Of a stretch of 64,000 nt of DNA, positions 36,635 through 46,134 are shown in pieces. The position numbers were made by a program, and so were the translations under genes. Every line of letters starts with the position of its first letter. Positions within the stretch are counted from its first letter, which is position 1. Source of the DNA: JBHJHP01 sp042219855 (GTDB taxonomy: Bacteria > Bacteroidota > Bacteroidia > Bacteroidales > UBA5342); the NCBI RefSeq assembly GCF_042219855.1, contig NZ_JBHJHP010000003.1, forward strand, positions 372,001 to 436,000, given 5' to 3'. Below the pieces are notes generated by a model that worked only from the letters and a program-made list of their open reading frames with translations, did not search any database and was not told the origin of the DNA.

Positions 36635-37648
36635 ATGCTTGTCTCACCGGATGATATGCAGGATGTTCTGTTCCGGCTGTTTCTTAAAAAAGGGTTTTCC
36701 ACAATTAAAGCAACGGTACTGGCTGAAGTTTATACTTCCAATACTGTGGATGGCGTGAATTCGCATGGGATCAATCGTGTTAAACAGTTTCTGGACTATG
36801 TTGAGTGGGGATTGGTTGAACCGGATGCTGAAGCCCGTATTGCAGGATCGTTCGGAACAATGGAACGCTGGGATGGTAACCTGGGACCTGGAATTATAAA
36901 TGCTGCCATTTGTACCAATAGGGCAGTTGAACTGGCTAAAATGCATGGTATGGGTCTGGTTGCTCTTCGCAACACCAATCACTGGATGCGTGGAGGAACA
37001 TATGGCTGGCAGGCAGCTGATGCCGGTTGTATGGCCATAATGTTTACCAATACCAAACCCAATATGCCGGCATGGGGAGGAAAGGAGAGTAGAATTGGCA
37101 ATAATCCGTTTGTGATTGCCATTCCACGAAAACAGGGACATGTTGTACTTGATATGGCTCTGTCACAGTTTTCTTTTGGTAAAATAAATTCATACCGTTT
37201 AAAAGGTGAAAAACTACCATATCCCGGTGGTTGGGATCCTGCTGATCATTTGTCAGATGATCCGGAAAAAATACTGGTAAAAGAGCGGGGTCTTCCCATA
37301 GGTTACTGGAAGGGATCTGCTTTATCAATGGTGCTGGATATGCTGGCTACATTGCTTTCAGCTGGTGATTCAACATTCAGGGTAGGGCAGAAAGCACATG
37401 AGTCCGGCGTCTCGCAGATTTTTATGTGTGTATACCCTGAACGTTTTGGCGATGACAGTTTACAGGATAAACTACTTGATGAAATCATCCGCTATACGCA
37501 CGATGTTGAACCCATGAAGTATGGAGACAGAACCTATTATCCGGGTGAGCGTACGTTAATAACCCGAAAAAACAACCTTAAGAACGGCGTTCCGGTAGAG
37601 GAATCGATCTGGATGGGTATACTGAATCTGCTGAAAAAAGATAGTTAA
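36635..37648 (+). CDS. dlgD: 2,3-diketo-L-gulonate reductase-like Ldh-family oxidoreductase
   Basis: 337 aa member of the malate/L-lactate dehydrogenase type 2 family, NAD(P)H-dependent. It follows E. coli YiaK/DlgD closely: DGVNSHGINRVKQF, GLVALRNTNHWMRGGTYGWQAADAG, MPAWGGKESRIGNNPFVIAIP, and LPIGYWKGSALSMVLDMLATLLSAG. The catalytic His is expected in the SHG/NHWMRGG region. DlgD reduces 2,3-diketo-L-gulonate to 3-keto-L-gulonate in ascorbate or related uronate-type breakdown. No transporter, kinase or decarboxylase of that pathway is adjacent, so the physiological substrate here could differ. Confidence 0.88.
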   Translation: MLVSPDDMQDVLFRLFLKKGFSTIKATVLAEVYTSNTVDGVNSHGINRVKQFLDYVEWGLVEPDAEARIAGSFGTMERWDGNLGPGIINAAICTNRAVELAKMHGMGLVALRNTNHWMRGGTYGWQAADAGCMAIMFTNTKPNMPAWGGKESRIGNNPFVIAIPRKQGHVVLDMALSQFSFGKINSYRLKGEKLPYPGGWDPADHLSDDPEKILVKERGLPIGYWKGSALSMVLDMLATLLSAGDSTFRVGQKAHESGVSQIFMCVYPERFGDDSLQDKLLDEIIRYTHDVEPMKYGDRTYYPGERTLITRKNNLKNGVPVEESIWMGILNLLKKDS

Positions 37649-37718
37649 TTTATTGGCTAATGATAAATACGTTTGCAATTCACGAGGATTTAGATTAATA
37701 TGCGTAAAATTTGTGCCA

Positions 37719-39872
37719 ATGCGTTACCTCATTGTTTGGTTTTTTATTTTAACGCCATTCCTTTATTCACAAACCAACTGGGAATCGATCGTACTTGAAG
37801 GAGATACATGGAAATATCTTCCGGCAACTTCAGAACCATCTTCAGACTGGTACAAAGCAGCATTCGATGATAAATCCTGGACCTATGGTTCGGGAGGTTT
37901 TGGCTATGCTGATAATGATGATGTAATCATACTCAGCAATGTGAATTCCGTTTATCTGAGGAAAACCTTTAACGTGAATTCCACAGATGTTATCAAGCAG
38001 CTGGTTCTTGATATTGATTACGATGATGCATTTGTCTGTTTTCTGAACGGGACTGAAGTGGCGCGTTCTTCCAATTTAACAGACCCGACGCCGGTGTACA
38101 ATTCAAATCTTACGATAGACCATGAGGCTTTAATGTACCAGGGAGAGCTGCCGGAACGTCATTTTATTAATCCGGATTTGCTGAAAACAGGAACCAATAT
38201 TCTAGCGGTACAGGTTATAAATGTAAGCCTTTCTTCAAGTGATATGAGTGCACGGGTATTTCTGACTGCAGGCCTTCAGGGAGTCATAGGTTTATACCAG
38301 TCTGTGCCAACCTGGTTTATTCCTCCTGAAGAAACACAGAAGAGTAATTTGCCTCTTATTTTAATTAATACTAATGGTCAGACCATTCATGATGAACCTA
38401 AAATAACGGTTGGTTTAAAGGTGCTCAATAATCCTGCAGGTACGAATTCAATTTCGGATACGGATTTTGAATACGACGGTTTGGCCGGAATTGAGATTCG
38501 GGGATCCTCGTCGCAGCAATTTGATAAAAAGAGCTATACGTTTGAAACACGGACGGATTCAGGAACCAATAACAATGTTAGTCTTCTGGGCTTACCGGAG
38601 GAAAATGACTGGGTACTGCATGGACCATATTCAGATAAATCACTGATGCGAAATGCCCTGGCTTACCATTTAGGGAATGCAACCGGTCCCTGGTCACCCC
38701 GAACCCGTTTTTGTGAGGTGTATATCAACAACGATTATCGCGGCGTATATCAGCTGACGGAAAAAATTAAAAAGGATGGTGAACGGGTGAACATTGCCAC
38801 CCTCAATCCTGATGAGATTAGTGGCGATGACCTAACCGGAGGATATATTCTTAAAATTGACCGTCCGGATTTCGGTGCCTGGACATCTCCTTATAAAGAC
38901 AGAGGAGGACATTTTGATATTCCAATCAGCTATGTTTATCCTGATTATGAAGACATGCCACAGGTTCAGCGTGATTATATTAGATCTTACGTGACCGGTT
39001 TTGAAGATGCCCTCCATGGTTCAGATTTTAAAGATCCGGAAAATGGTTACAGACCATTTGTCAATGTAACTTCCTTTATCGACTTTTATCTGGTTAATGA
39101 GCTAGGCCGAAATGTTGATGGATACCGTCTGAGCACATACTTTTATAAGGATAAAGACAGCAAGGGAGGACGGCTGACAATGGGCCCTTTATGGGACTTT
39201 AATCTGGCCTTTGGAAATGCGGATTATTATGCCGGAGGAAGTGTAAGCGGATGGGTTGTAGATGGTGTAAGTGAATGGGATGCCCTGGCAATTCCGTTCT
39301 GGTGGGACCGGTTGAGACAGGATCCCTGGTTTGAATCTCTATTGAAAAAACGCTGGATTGAGTTGAGATCTGATGCATTTAGCAACTCCGAAATCATGAA
39401 TTATATTGATTCATGTGCGATGCTTTTACAGGATGCTCAGGAACGTAATTTTGATCGCTTTGATATATTGAGTAGTTACATCTGGCCCAATTATTATATC
39501 GGACATACCTATCAGAATGAAGTGGATTTCCTTAAAAACTGGACGACAGAACGATTGGTATGGATGGACAACCAGATTGATATGATTGCTACATCAAATT
39601 ACGGGTTGACTTCAACGGGGTTGAGAATATTTCCGAATCCATTCAAAGATAATGTTACGTTTCAGTTTACGCTGCCTGAAAAAGCGGAAGTTGAATTAAG
39701 GATTCAAACCATAACAGGAATGGAAATTTATCACCGGATTGTTACCTGTAATTCCGGTACTCATCAGATTAACCTGAATGAAGATGTAACGGGTTCAGGT
39801 CCAAACCTGTTTATATATTCATTAAAAGTAAACGGTGAATCCATATCATCGGGTAAACTGCTGAAAAATTAG
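37719..39872 (+). CDS. CotH-kinase-family secreted protein with T9SS sorting domain
   Basis: 718 aa from the ATG at 37719. The frame continues back to a TTG at 37653, but the signal peptide (RYLIVWFFILTPFLYSQ) starts here. An N-terminal jelly-roll-like domain (about 20-190) has a galactose-binding look (WYKAAFDDKSWTYGSGGFGY). The CotH kinase domain (about 225-560) carries GIEIRGSSSQQFDKKSYTFE, FCEVYINNDYRGVYQLTEKIKKDGERVNI and GPLWDFNLAFGNADYY. A T9SS type A domain (about 635-718, IFPNPFKDNVTFQF) closes it. Related CotH proteins are protein kinases of spore coats; in Bacteroidota they are common secreted proteins with unknown targets, often beside glycan genes. Confidence 0.88.
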   Translation: MRYLIVWFFILTPFLYSQTNWESIVLEGDTWKYLPATSEPSSDWYKAAFDDKSWTYGSGGFGYADNDDVIILSNVNSVYLRKTFNVNSTDVIKQLVLDIDYDDAFVCFLNGTEVARSSNLTDPTPVYNSNLTIDHEALMYQGELPERHFINPDLLKTGTNILAVQVINVSLSSSDMSARVFLTAGLQGVIGLYQSVPTWFIPPEETQKSNLPLILINTNGQTIHDEPKITVGLKVLNNPAGTNSISDTDFEYDGLAGIEIRGSSSQQFDKKSYTFETRTDSGTNNNVSLLGLPEENDWVLHGPYSDKSLMRNALAYHLGNATGPWSPRTRFCEVYINNDYRGVYQLTEKIKKDGERVNIATLNPDEISGDDLTGGYILKIDRPDFGAWTSPYKDRGGHFDIPISYVYPDYEDMPQVQRDYIRSYVTGFEDALHGSDFKDPENGYRPFVNVTSFIDFYLVNELGRNVDGYRLSTYFYKDKDSKGGRLTMGPLWDFNLAFGNADYYAGGSVSGWVVDGVSEWDALAIPFWWDRLRQDPWFESLLKKRWIELRSDAFSNSEIMNYIDSCAMLLQDAQERNFDRFDILSSYIWPNYYIGHTYQNEVDFLKNWTTERLVWMDNQIDMIATSNYGLTSTGLRIFPNPFKDNVTFQFTLPEKAEVELRIQTITGMEIYHRIVTCNSGTHQINLNEDVTGSGPNLFIYSLKVNGESISSGKLLKN

Positions 39873-40017
39873 GAGGATTTTTCTATCTAAATATTATTCT
39901 ATAAGCTGCATGGGACAGTGTTTGTACTATTCGAAGCATGTTGATATTTGTCGATGTATTTGAGTAGACATTTTTTAATTACCTTTATAACAGATTACTA
40001 ATTACGATATAAATACC

Positions 40018-41847
40018 GTGAAAAAATTTTTAATTCTTTTTGTCATTCTTTTTATTACTTCCGTTAGTTGTAGTCCTTCAGGAAAAACAGTAAAGATACC
40101 TGAAAGTATCCAGGGGAATTATTTTGATATAAATGCTGATGATTTCTGGGTTTATTCCATTCAGGAGGATTTTGTTATTAGTGATTGTAAATTCTGGGAA
40201 ATTAAAAAAGTAGTTGACAAAAAAAAGTTCATTAAGATTGTTCTGGTGAATAATAATACGCAAAAGAATTTGGTTGTTAGCAAAATTTCGGATAATGCAT
40301 TTCAATTCAAAGATGATAATGCAAGCAGAATTTGTAAAACAAGTAATGACAGATCGGGAAGAATTGCCCGAAATCTGCCATTTACTCTACAACCTGGTTC
40401 GGTTACTATTTTAGGTTTTATAAAAAACTATGAGAAGTATAAAACGGAATATCCGGTAATTGAGTTTACTTATAATAATTATGTATTAACTAAGGAAAAC
40501 TCAGAGTATGCTAAAATTGATAGTTTGGGTAGGTTTGCATTGAGAATGGAATTATTGTCAGCACAGGATATTATGTATAAGTTTAAGAATGAGCTTCATA
40601 ATCTGTTTGTTTCACCGGGTGATAGCATCATGCTTTATTTTGATCCCGACGGTGAGGAAAACACGAATTATCAGGGAGACCATTCTGATGTATGTTATGA
40701 CATGCAGGAAACCTATAATACAAGGTGTATATTAAACGATGCAAGGGAAGATAATCGTCAGTTTGGAAAACCTTTTAATGAATACAAACGGTACAGAGAA
40801 ACAGTAAGAAATAACGAACTGGATTATCTACAGCAATATTCAGAAAAGCCATATTGTACCGAAATATTTAAAATCTGGTATGACAAGACTTCTTATCTGG
40901 GTTATATTGAGGGATTACTCAAATGTAATCTCAAATATCATAATCTGGGCGATAAGAATTCAGAAAAGAGAGCCTTCGATAACTTTGTGAGCAACTTTAA
41001 AGCGGAAGTGAACATGAATGATACATTGGCAGCACTATCAGGATTATATTTCTTTTATGCGCTATCCGTAAGTGAACTATTATATGATTTTAGAAATGCC
41101 TATAAAGAAGCACATCTGCAAAACAAAAAATATATTAGTGAAAATGAATCTCTTAACAATAATGAAAAGCTTAAACTACTGGATGAAACTGCATATAAAA
41201 TTATGGCAAATAATGTATTGAGTATGTCACCTGGAAGATTTAGAGATATTGCATGTTCAAATTTGGTTGCCAAAGTTTTAGATAACCGTCAAACAGATAA
41301 TGTTGAGTATGTTTATACTTTGGTTAAAGATAAGATTGATTATATTCCATATCTGGACATTCTTACCGGTCATATTAATGATTTTCAGGGAAAAGAGAAA
41401 GCATTTACTGCATTTCCTGTGAACCAGTGGCATTCCGGTGAAAGTGGGGAAGTTCTATTAAAATCAATCGTTAATAAGGATAAAGGGAAAAATATAATTC
41501 TTGACTTCTGGTTCACGGGTTGTGGCGCGTGCAGAATAGGTTTCAAAGCAATTAATGTCTTTAAAAAAGAAGTGGAATCGGAAGCTAATGTGGTATTTGT
41601 TTATTTATGTTTTAATTCAAGTGAAAAAGATTGGAAATTTGTATCCAACGAGTTTGATCTGCTTGATCGTAATTATTTGCTAAATTCTGATCAGACTGCG
41701 TTTTTTAAAAAGAACTTTTCCTTATCAGGCGCACCCCGGTATATTCTGATTAATTCCGACGGAAAGATAGTGGATGTTAACTTTAAATTTCCAAAAGAAA
41801 AAGCACAATTTGTTCATGACCTGAAGAGTAGCTTACAGCTTGATTAA
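40018..41847 (+). CDS. Lipoprotein with C-terminal thioredoxin-like (TlpA/AhpC-type) domain
   Basis: 609 aa starting with GTG. A lipoprotein signal ends in TSVSC (about Cys19). The N-terminal 450 residues have no recognised motif apart from a carboxypeptidase-regulatory-like or DUF4369-like stretch (about 110-200), as in other Bacteroidota thioredoxin-like lipoproteins. The C-terminal domain (about 470-609) shows NIILDFWFTGCGACRIGF with redox Cys502 and Cys505, then VVFVYLCFNS and the cis-Pro loop GAPRYILINSDGKIV. The usual WCxPC is replaced by GCGAC, so redox potential may differ. It probably acts as a periplasmic or surface thiol-disulfide reductase. It stands alone. Confidence 0.85.
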   Translation: MKKFLILFVILFITSVSCSPSGKTVKIPESIQGNYFDINADDFWVYSIQEDFVISDCKFWEIKKVVDKKKFIKIVLVNNNTQKNLVVSKISDNAFQFKDDNASRICKTSNDRSGRIARNLPFTLQPGSVTILGFIKNYEKYKTEYPVIEFTYNNYVLTKENSEYAKIDSLGRFALRMELLSAQDIMYKFKNELHNLFVSPGDSIMLYFDPDGEENTNYQGDHSDVCYDMQETYNTRCILNDAREDNRQFGKPFNEYKRYRETVRNNELDYLQQYSEKPYCTEIFKIWYDKTSYLGYIEGLLKCNLKYHNLGDKNSEKRAFDNFVSNFKAEVNMNDTLAALSGLYFFYALSVSELLYDFRNAYKEAHLQNKKYISENESLNNNEKLKLLDETAYKIMANNVLSMSPGRFRDIACSNLVAKVLDNRQTDNVEYVYTLVKDKIDYIPYLDILTGHINDFQGKEKAFTAFPVNQWHSGESGEVLLKSIVNKDKGKNIILDFWFTGCGACRIGFKAINVFKKEVESEANVVFVYLCFNSSEKDWKFVSNEFDLLDRNYLLNSDQTAFFKKNFSLSGAPRYILINSDGKIVDVNFKFPKEKAQFVHDLKSSLQLD

Positions 41848-41879
41848 ATTTACAGAGAAACACATCTACTTATGATTTA

Positions 41880-41924
41880 CAAAAAACATAGGCAGTACCC
41901 TTTAATTTTAAGATACTGCCTATG
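41880..41924 (-). terminator. Terminator of the GH2 operon
   Basis: CATAGGCAGTA (41887-41897) and TACTGCCTATG (41914-41924) are perfect 11-bp arms. On the minus strand the stem is followed by six T (41886-41881), as needed to end the GH2 transcript. The T run is missing on the plus side. Confidence 0.8.
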
Positions 41925-41944
41925 ATATGAATATTGTAAAAGTG

Positions 41945-44377
41945 TTACTTCGTTTCTAGGGTTGTTACAGCTTTCTTCAACCCTTCAGTGCTTGCTTCTA
42001 CAGTTATTTTTCCAGGCTCAAAACCGGATTGAACAATCAACATGGCTTTACCGTAAAACAAATCTACAGAGTTGGACTGAAAACGATTAAACGACTGTGG
42101 ATTACCATTCCCAACACATGCAATCTTCCCATTACCTTTGATTAAAATGTTGATTTTGTTATCCGCCAGTGGACATACATTCCCGTCTTTATCAACGGCT
42201 TCAATCAGAATAAATGAGAGGTCTGAGTCATCAGCCTTAATCGTCTTTCTATCGGGTGATATCCTTAGTTTCACCGGATCTCCTGTTGTATTCAGTGTCT
42301 GTTCCCCTATCTTCTCTCCATGCATATAGGCTATAACTTTCAATTCGCCCGGTTCATATTTTACATCGTCCCACATCAGGCGAAAGCGATCAACAGAATT
42401 TCGCGAATCAGGTTTTTTACACTGTTTGCCCAGAGATTTTCCGTTTAAAAACAGTTCAGCACAATCACCATTAGTATAGACAAATACAGGAGTTTCTTCT
42501 CCTTCACGTCCTTCCCAGTTCCAGTGGGGTAATATATGAAGCATGTTCTCATCCGGTTTCCAGAAACTTTTATACAGATAATACCGGTCCTTGGGTATGC
42601 CACACAGATCCACAATACCAAAATAGGAACTTCTGGATGCTGCCTCATCAGTCATGCCATGTTCATGAGCCCAGCGGTTATCGTAAGGGGTGGGTTCACC
42701 AATATAATCGAAACCTGTCCAGACAAACTCACCGGCCACATAGGGTTCTTCCTGCTGCCATTTAAAGTCATCATCAGGAATTTCAGCCCAGTAAGGTGCA
42801 TTCAGATCGTATGATGATACCTGGAGGGAGTTGGTAAAATCGGCAGGCTTAGCCGGTAACGGGAATTCGTAAAAGCCCCGGGTACTAACAGTTGAAGCTG
42901 ACTCAGAAACAATGACGGCCTTTTCCGGTTCCAGCTGCCTGGCCAGCATATATCGGCGTTGATAATTCCATGAATGAACATCGTAAAAATCGAAATGACG
43001 GTTTGCAGCCTGACCTGTCATGTCGCACGCCATGGTAACAGGACGGGTGGGATCATATTTACGCACATAATTTACCATGGTATGCAGACGCCAAAGTCCA
43101 TTATTACTGTTGGTTTGGACATCGTGCATTTCGTTGCCGACGCTCCATATAAAAATACAGGGATGATTGCGGTCTCGTTTTACGAAATTTCCAATATTGC
43201 GTTTCGCAAAAGCATCAAAATCTGTGGTATCAGTAATATCTGCTTTGCGGTCGTATTTATCGAATGCCTCATTATAGACCAGCAAGCCCATGCTGTCACA
43301 AAGTTCAAGCAGTTCGGGTGCCGGCACGTTATGGCTTGTTCTGATGGCATTGCATCCCATATCCTTCATGATTTCCAGTTGGCGTTCCATAGCCCGTTTA
43401 TTGAAGGCCATACCCAATGGACCTAAATCACTGTGCAGGTTGACCCCTTTCAATTGAACGCGGCGATTATTCAGATAAAATCCGTGATCGGCTGTAAAAC
43501 GCATTTCACGAACGCCAAACGATGAATGATAAGTATCAACCAGATTGTCTTCATGGTAAATCCTGGTTATAACCGTATATAAATACGGATGATCGATATC
43601 CCATCTGTCCGGATCACCCAGGGTGAGTGTAGTTTCAAGTCGTTCACTCTTTCCTGATTTTACCCTGCCTTTTACTGACCTTTCAGCAAGCAGTTCTTTT
43701 TTATGGTTGTAAATGCTTTGAATAACGACAACATCTGCATCTGCAGGTAATGAATTTGTAACCATTGTACCAATGCGTACATCTGCATAATTCGGTTGTA
43801 CAACCGGGGTGGTTATTTGTGTTCCCCATATATCCACATGAATCGGATTTACCGTTATCAGTTTTATTTTTCTGAAGATTCCTCCACCCGGATACCAGCG
43901 GCTGTCATGATTTCTGGTATCTGCATGGATTGCCAGTACGTTTTCGGTATCAGCATTTATTAAATCTGTAATATTGAGGTAAAAGGAATTATATCCATAG
44001 TCCCATTTTCCGGCAAGTTTGCCATTGACATAAATTTCAGGAAATGCCATGATGCCATCGCAAAGCAGGATAACCTCTTTGTTTTTTATATCTCCTGTGA
44101 TCTTCAGGGTTTTTCTGTACCATCCTTCAGCTTTCCAGGGAAGTTTTCCGGTGCTGCCGTCGCCATCTTTAATAAATGGTTCAGAAACAGCCCAGTCATG
44201 TGGCACAGAAACACTTTCCCACTGACTGTCATCAAAGTCTTTTTTGAAAGCCTCAACGGCTTCACCTTTATGGAATTTCCATCCGTTTTGCAATACTGTC
44301 TCACTGCGTTGCTGAGATTTAACTGTGGAAAAGATGCCGGTGAATATGAGGATTACCGCTAATAAGTTAAGTTTCAT
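41945..44377 (-). CDS. GH2 beta-galactosidase-type glycoside hydrolase
   Basis: 810 aa with a signal peptide ending near Ser21-Gln22. Domains: sugar-binding jelly roll (about 25-180), immunoglobulin-like GH2 domain (about 185-295), TIM barrel (about 297-590), then DUF4982-like and a C-terminal Ig-like domain to the end. Acid/base Glu416 lies in IWSVGNEMHD and the likely nucleophile is Glu492 in VIVSESAST. FVWTGFDYIGEPTPYD is the conserved substrate-pocket stretch. The family includes beta-galactosidases, glucuronidases and mannosidases; this subgroup is mostly beta-galactosidase-like, but specificity is inferred. It is encoded 12 bp after the hydrolase gene at 44390-45787, so the two share a transcript. 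Confidence 0.93.
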   Translation of the reverse strand: MKLNLLAVILIFTGIFSTVKSQQRSETVLQNGWKFHKGEAVEAFKKDFDDSQWESVSVPHDWAVSEPFIKDGDGSTGKLPWKAEGWYRKTLKITGDIKNKEVILLCDGIMAFPEIYVNGKLAGKWDYGYNSFYLNITDLINADTENVLAIHADTRNHDSRWYPGGGIFRKIKLITVNPIHVDIWGTQITTPVVQPNYADVRIGTMVTNSLPADADVVVIQSIYNHKKELLAERSVKGRVKSGKSERLETTLTLGDPDRWDIDHPYLYTVITRIYHEDNLVDTYHSSFGVREMRFTADHGFYLNNRRVQLKGVNLHSDLGPLGMAFNKRAMERQLEIMKDMGCNAIRTSHNVPAPELLELCDSMGLLVYNEAFDKYDRKADITDTTDFDAFAKRNIGNFVKRDRNHPCIFIWSVGNEMHDVQTNSNNGLWRLHTMVNYVRKYDPTRPVTMACDMTGQAANRHFDFYDVHSWNYQRRYMLARQLEPEKAVIVSESASTVSTRGFYEFPLPAKPADFTNSLQVSSYDLNAPYWAEIPDDDFKWQQEEPYVAGEFVWTGFDYIGEPTPYDNRWAHEHGMTDEAASRSSYFGIVDLCGIPKDRYYLYKSFWKPDENMLHILPHWNWEGREGEETPVFVYTNGDCAELFLNGKSLGKQCKKPDSRNSVDRFRLMWDDVKYEPGELKVIAYMHGEKIGEQTLNTTGDPVKLRISPDRKTIKADDSDLSFILIEAVDKDGNVCPLADNKINILIKGNGKIACVGNGNPQSFNRFQSNSVDLFYGKAMLIVQSGFEPGKITVEASTEGLKKAVTTLETK

Positions 44378-44389
44378 AAAATATAAAGG

Positions 44390-45787
44390 TTAATTAGTTT
44401 GTTGTTTAATCCATTTTGTCATTATTTCGAGTGCTTCCGGTGCAAATGTCTCTTCGATATTTCCATAATCTGCAGGGTTTCCTGTTTTTGAATGTTGAAA
44501 CAAATGGTTCAAACCCGGAAGTTTTTTAACTGTTACATCTGTGTTTCCACCATTTTCTAAAGCGGTTTTAATCGCCTTCAGGTTGTCATCAGGAGGAACC
44601 TGCAAATCATTTTCACCATTTAATGCAAGAACAGGACATTTAACCTTTTCCAGTGCGGGTACAGGATCATACTTAATAAAATTCAACATCCATGGCGTGG
44701 TTACTGCATCAACCTGCATTGTGATAAACTTATTTCTGTTCATCCCTTTAGGTAACATATCTTCTGGATTGCTGTCAACTGCTTCTGTAAGGAGTTTACT
44801 TATTTCTTTTTTCAAACCAACAGTATCCCTGGAATGAAGAATAAGATCGTAAATCTTTTTGTTGTTTTTCTGTTGTATTGCAATGATACTGTCGCTAATG
44901 CCCGAGGCTTTTAAGATTAGATTCTGCTGTTCCAGGAGTATTTTATCTCCCCGTAAACCGGGACCGGCCAGCAGGACAATAAAATCCACATCTTTTCTTT
45001 CTGAAGCTACAATCGGGGCTATCAGTCCACCTTCACTGTGTCCGACCAGTCCGATTTTATCCGGTGCTATGTTGTCCTGTGTTTTGAGAAAATCAAGGGC
45101 ACTTTCCACATCTTTAACAAAATCGTTGCTTGTAGCAGCTTGAAAATCACCTGTTGATTTGCCTACACCGCGATCGTCGTAACGCAATACCGCAATGCCG
45201 TGCCTCGTAAGATAATCCGCTATAACCAGAAATGGCTTGTGTCCGAATACCTCTTCATTTCTATCCTGTGGTCCGCTTCCTGTTATCATGATAACAGCAG
45301 GATATTTCCCTTCTGCAGAGGGTAGTGTTAATGTTCCGCCCAGGGTTATGTGATCCTTTTTATTTTCAAAAGTCACCTCTTTTTCGCTGTATGGGTAGGG
45401 TGAAACAGGTTCCTGAGGTCTGACAACAGGTTCTTTTTTAACTTCTTCCTGTTTTAATACAAGCGGAACAGATTGTCCCATCTGGGTAAATGTGCCGACA
45501 ATAGAATCCGTCATAAAAGTCCCGGTGTATTTAAGGCCAATCCTGTCCATTGTAATCGTCAAATCAGAATTGCTATATTCAATACCGGAAACCGGAAGTC
45601 CATACGCACCCTGGTCCGGACTATCCATTGTGGCCACAAGACCCGAATCGGATGAACTGATATTAAAGGCAAGTCTGAGCTGAATGCCCTGAACTTTGAG
45701 TAAACCATTCCATTTGCCTGTTATATCCTGCGAAAACAAGGATGTTGACAGCAACATGATACAAAAAGTAACTACATATTTTTTCAT
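44390..45787 (-). CDS. Exported alpha/beta hydrolase (S9-like serine aminopeptidase/esterase)
   Basis: 465 aa with a signal peptide (to about Ser19-Gln20). A small beta-rich N-terminal domain (about 22-115, DITGKWNGLLKVQGIQLRL) precedes a hydrolase domain (about 135-465). Conserved parts are MITGSGPQDRNE, RYDDRGVGKS, nucleophile elbow GHSEGG, PVLALNGENDLQVPP with the acid, and LPGLNHLFQ with the His, so the triad is complete. Members of this group are annotated as serine aminopeptidases or esterases; the substrate is unknown. It is the first gene of a pair with the GH2 enzyme, and a perfect palindrome lies 16 bp before its ATG. Confidence 0.88.
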   Translation of the reverse strand: MKKYVVTFCIMLLSTSLFSQDITGKWNGLLKVQGIQLRLAFNISSSDSGLVATMDSPDQGAYGLPVSGIEYSNSDLTITMDRIGLKYTGTFMTDSIVGTFTQMGQSVPLVLKQEEVKKEPVVRPQEPVSPYPYSEKEVTFENKKDHITLGGTLTLPSAEGKYPAVIMITGSGPQDRNEEVFGHKPFLVIADYLTRHGIAVLRYDDRGVGKSTGDFQAATSNDFVKDVESALDFLKTQDNIAPDKIGLVGHSEGGLIAPIVASERKDVDFIVLLAGPGLRGDKILLEQQNLILKASGISDSIIAIQQKNNKKIYDLILHSRDTVGLKKEISKLLTEAVDSNPEDMLPKGMNRNKFITMQVDAVTTPWMLNFIKYDPVPALEKVKCPVLALNGENDLQVPPDDNLKAIKTALENGGNTDVTVKKLPGLNHLFQHSKTGNPADYGNIEETFAPEALEIMTKWIKQQTN

Positions 45788-46022
45788 GGTATTTATTTTA
45801 AAGACTCCTCCGATGACTTTAAGTCATCGGAGGAGTATCAGCTGTAAAGTTACCTTATATTTCAAATTTTAACAATAGTCAGTTGCTGAGTCGATATCCT
45901 GATTTTGACTGAAACCCTTGGTTATGCCTTAAATTCGAGGGATAAAGTTTCATTGTTTGGATAAAAATGGTTATAATTGCAGCCGAAAATACTTTCTGTA
46001 TATATAAGACATGATGCACGCT
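45788..46022. other. Spacer before the threonine leader
   Basis: Divergent AT-rich spacer of 235 bp, apart from the palindrome at 45804-45836. A TATAATTG sequence (45972-45979) resembles a -7 box, but the nearest TTTG (45956-45959) is only 12 bp upstream, so the thr promoter is not assigned. No other gene or RNA was seen. Confidence 0.35.
45804..45836. repeat. 33-bp palindrome with perfect 16-bp arms
   Basis: ACTCCTCCGATGACTT (45804-45819) and its exact complement AAGTCATCGGAGGAGT (45821-45836) flank one T. No gene ends here from either side, so it is not an ordinary terminator. In RNA from the alpha/beta hydrolase gene it would be a stem in the leader, ending 16 nt before the ATG. It may instead be a REP-like repeat; other copies must be sought in the genome. 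Confidence 0.8.
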
Positions 46023-46070
46023 ATGTTAAACACAACAACAATGACAACAACCCCCTGGGGGGGTAGATAA
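46023..46070 (+). CDS. Threonine-operon leader peptide (putative attenuator)
   Basis: A 15-codon frame translating to MLNTTTMTTTPWGGR and stop, with six Thr codons in two runs of three. It sits 64 nt before thrA. This is the arrangement of thrL-type leaders, where ribosome stalling at Thr codons reports Thr-tRNA shortage. A C-run/G-run (ACCCCCTGGGGGGGT, 46050-46064) overlaps the end of the frame and could form RNA structure that depends on ribosome position. No U-tract terminator is visible between the frame and thrA, so control might be of translation or Rho-dependent. Alternative start: the internal ATG at 46041. Confidence 0.7.
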   Translation: MLNTTTMTTTPWGGR

Positions 46071-46134
46071 TATAATTGTGTGTATACAACGTGTTCTTTA
46101 ATGGTCTTATTAATTTCCAATCTTCAAAAAAATT

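Noticed and set aside
45804..45836. Hiding of a Shine-Dalgarno sequence in the palindrome
   Set aside because: GGAGGAG would lie about 19 nt from the ATG, too far, and Bacteroidota seldom use Shine-Dalgarno pairing.
45956..45979. thr promoter from TTTG and TATAATTG
   Set aside because: Spacing is 12 bp; about 19-21 bp is expected for the Bacteroidota sigma factor.
46050..46064. Classical thr attenuator terminator
   Set aside because: The C5/G7 block has a loop too small for a normal hairpin and no T run follows before thrA.
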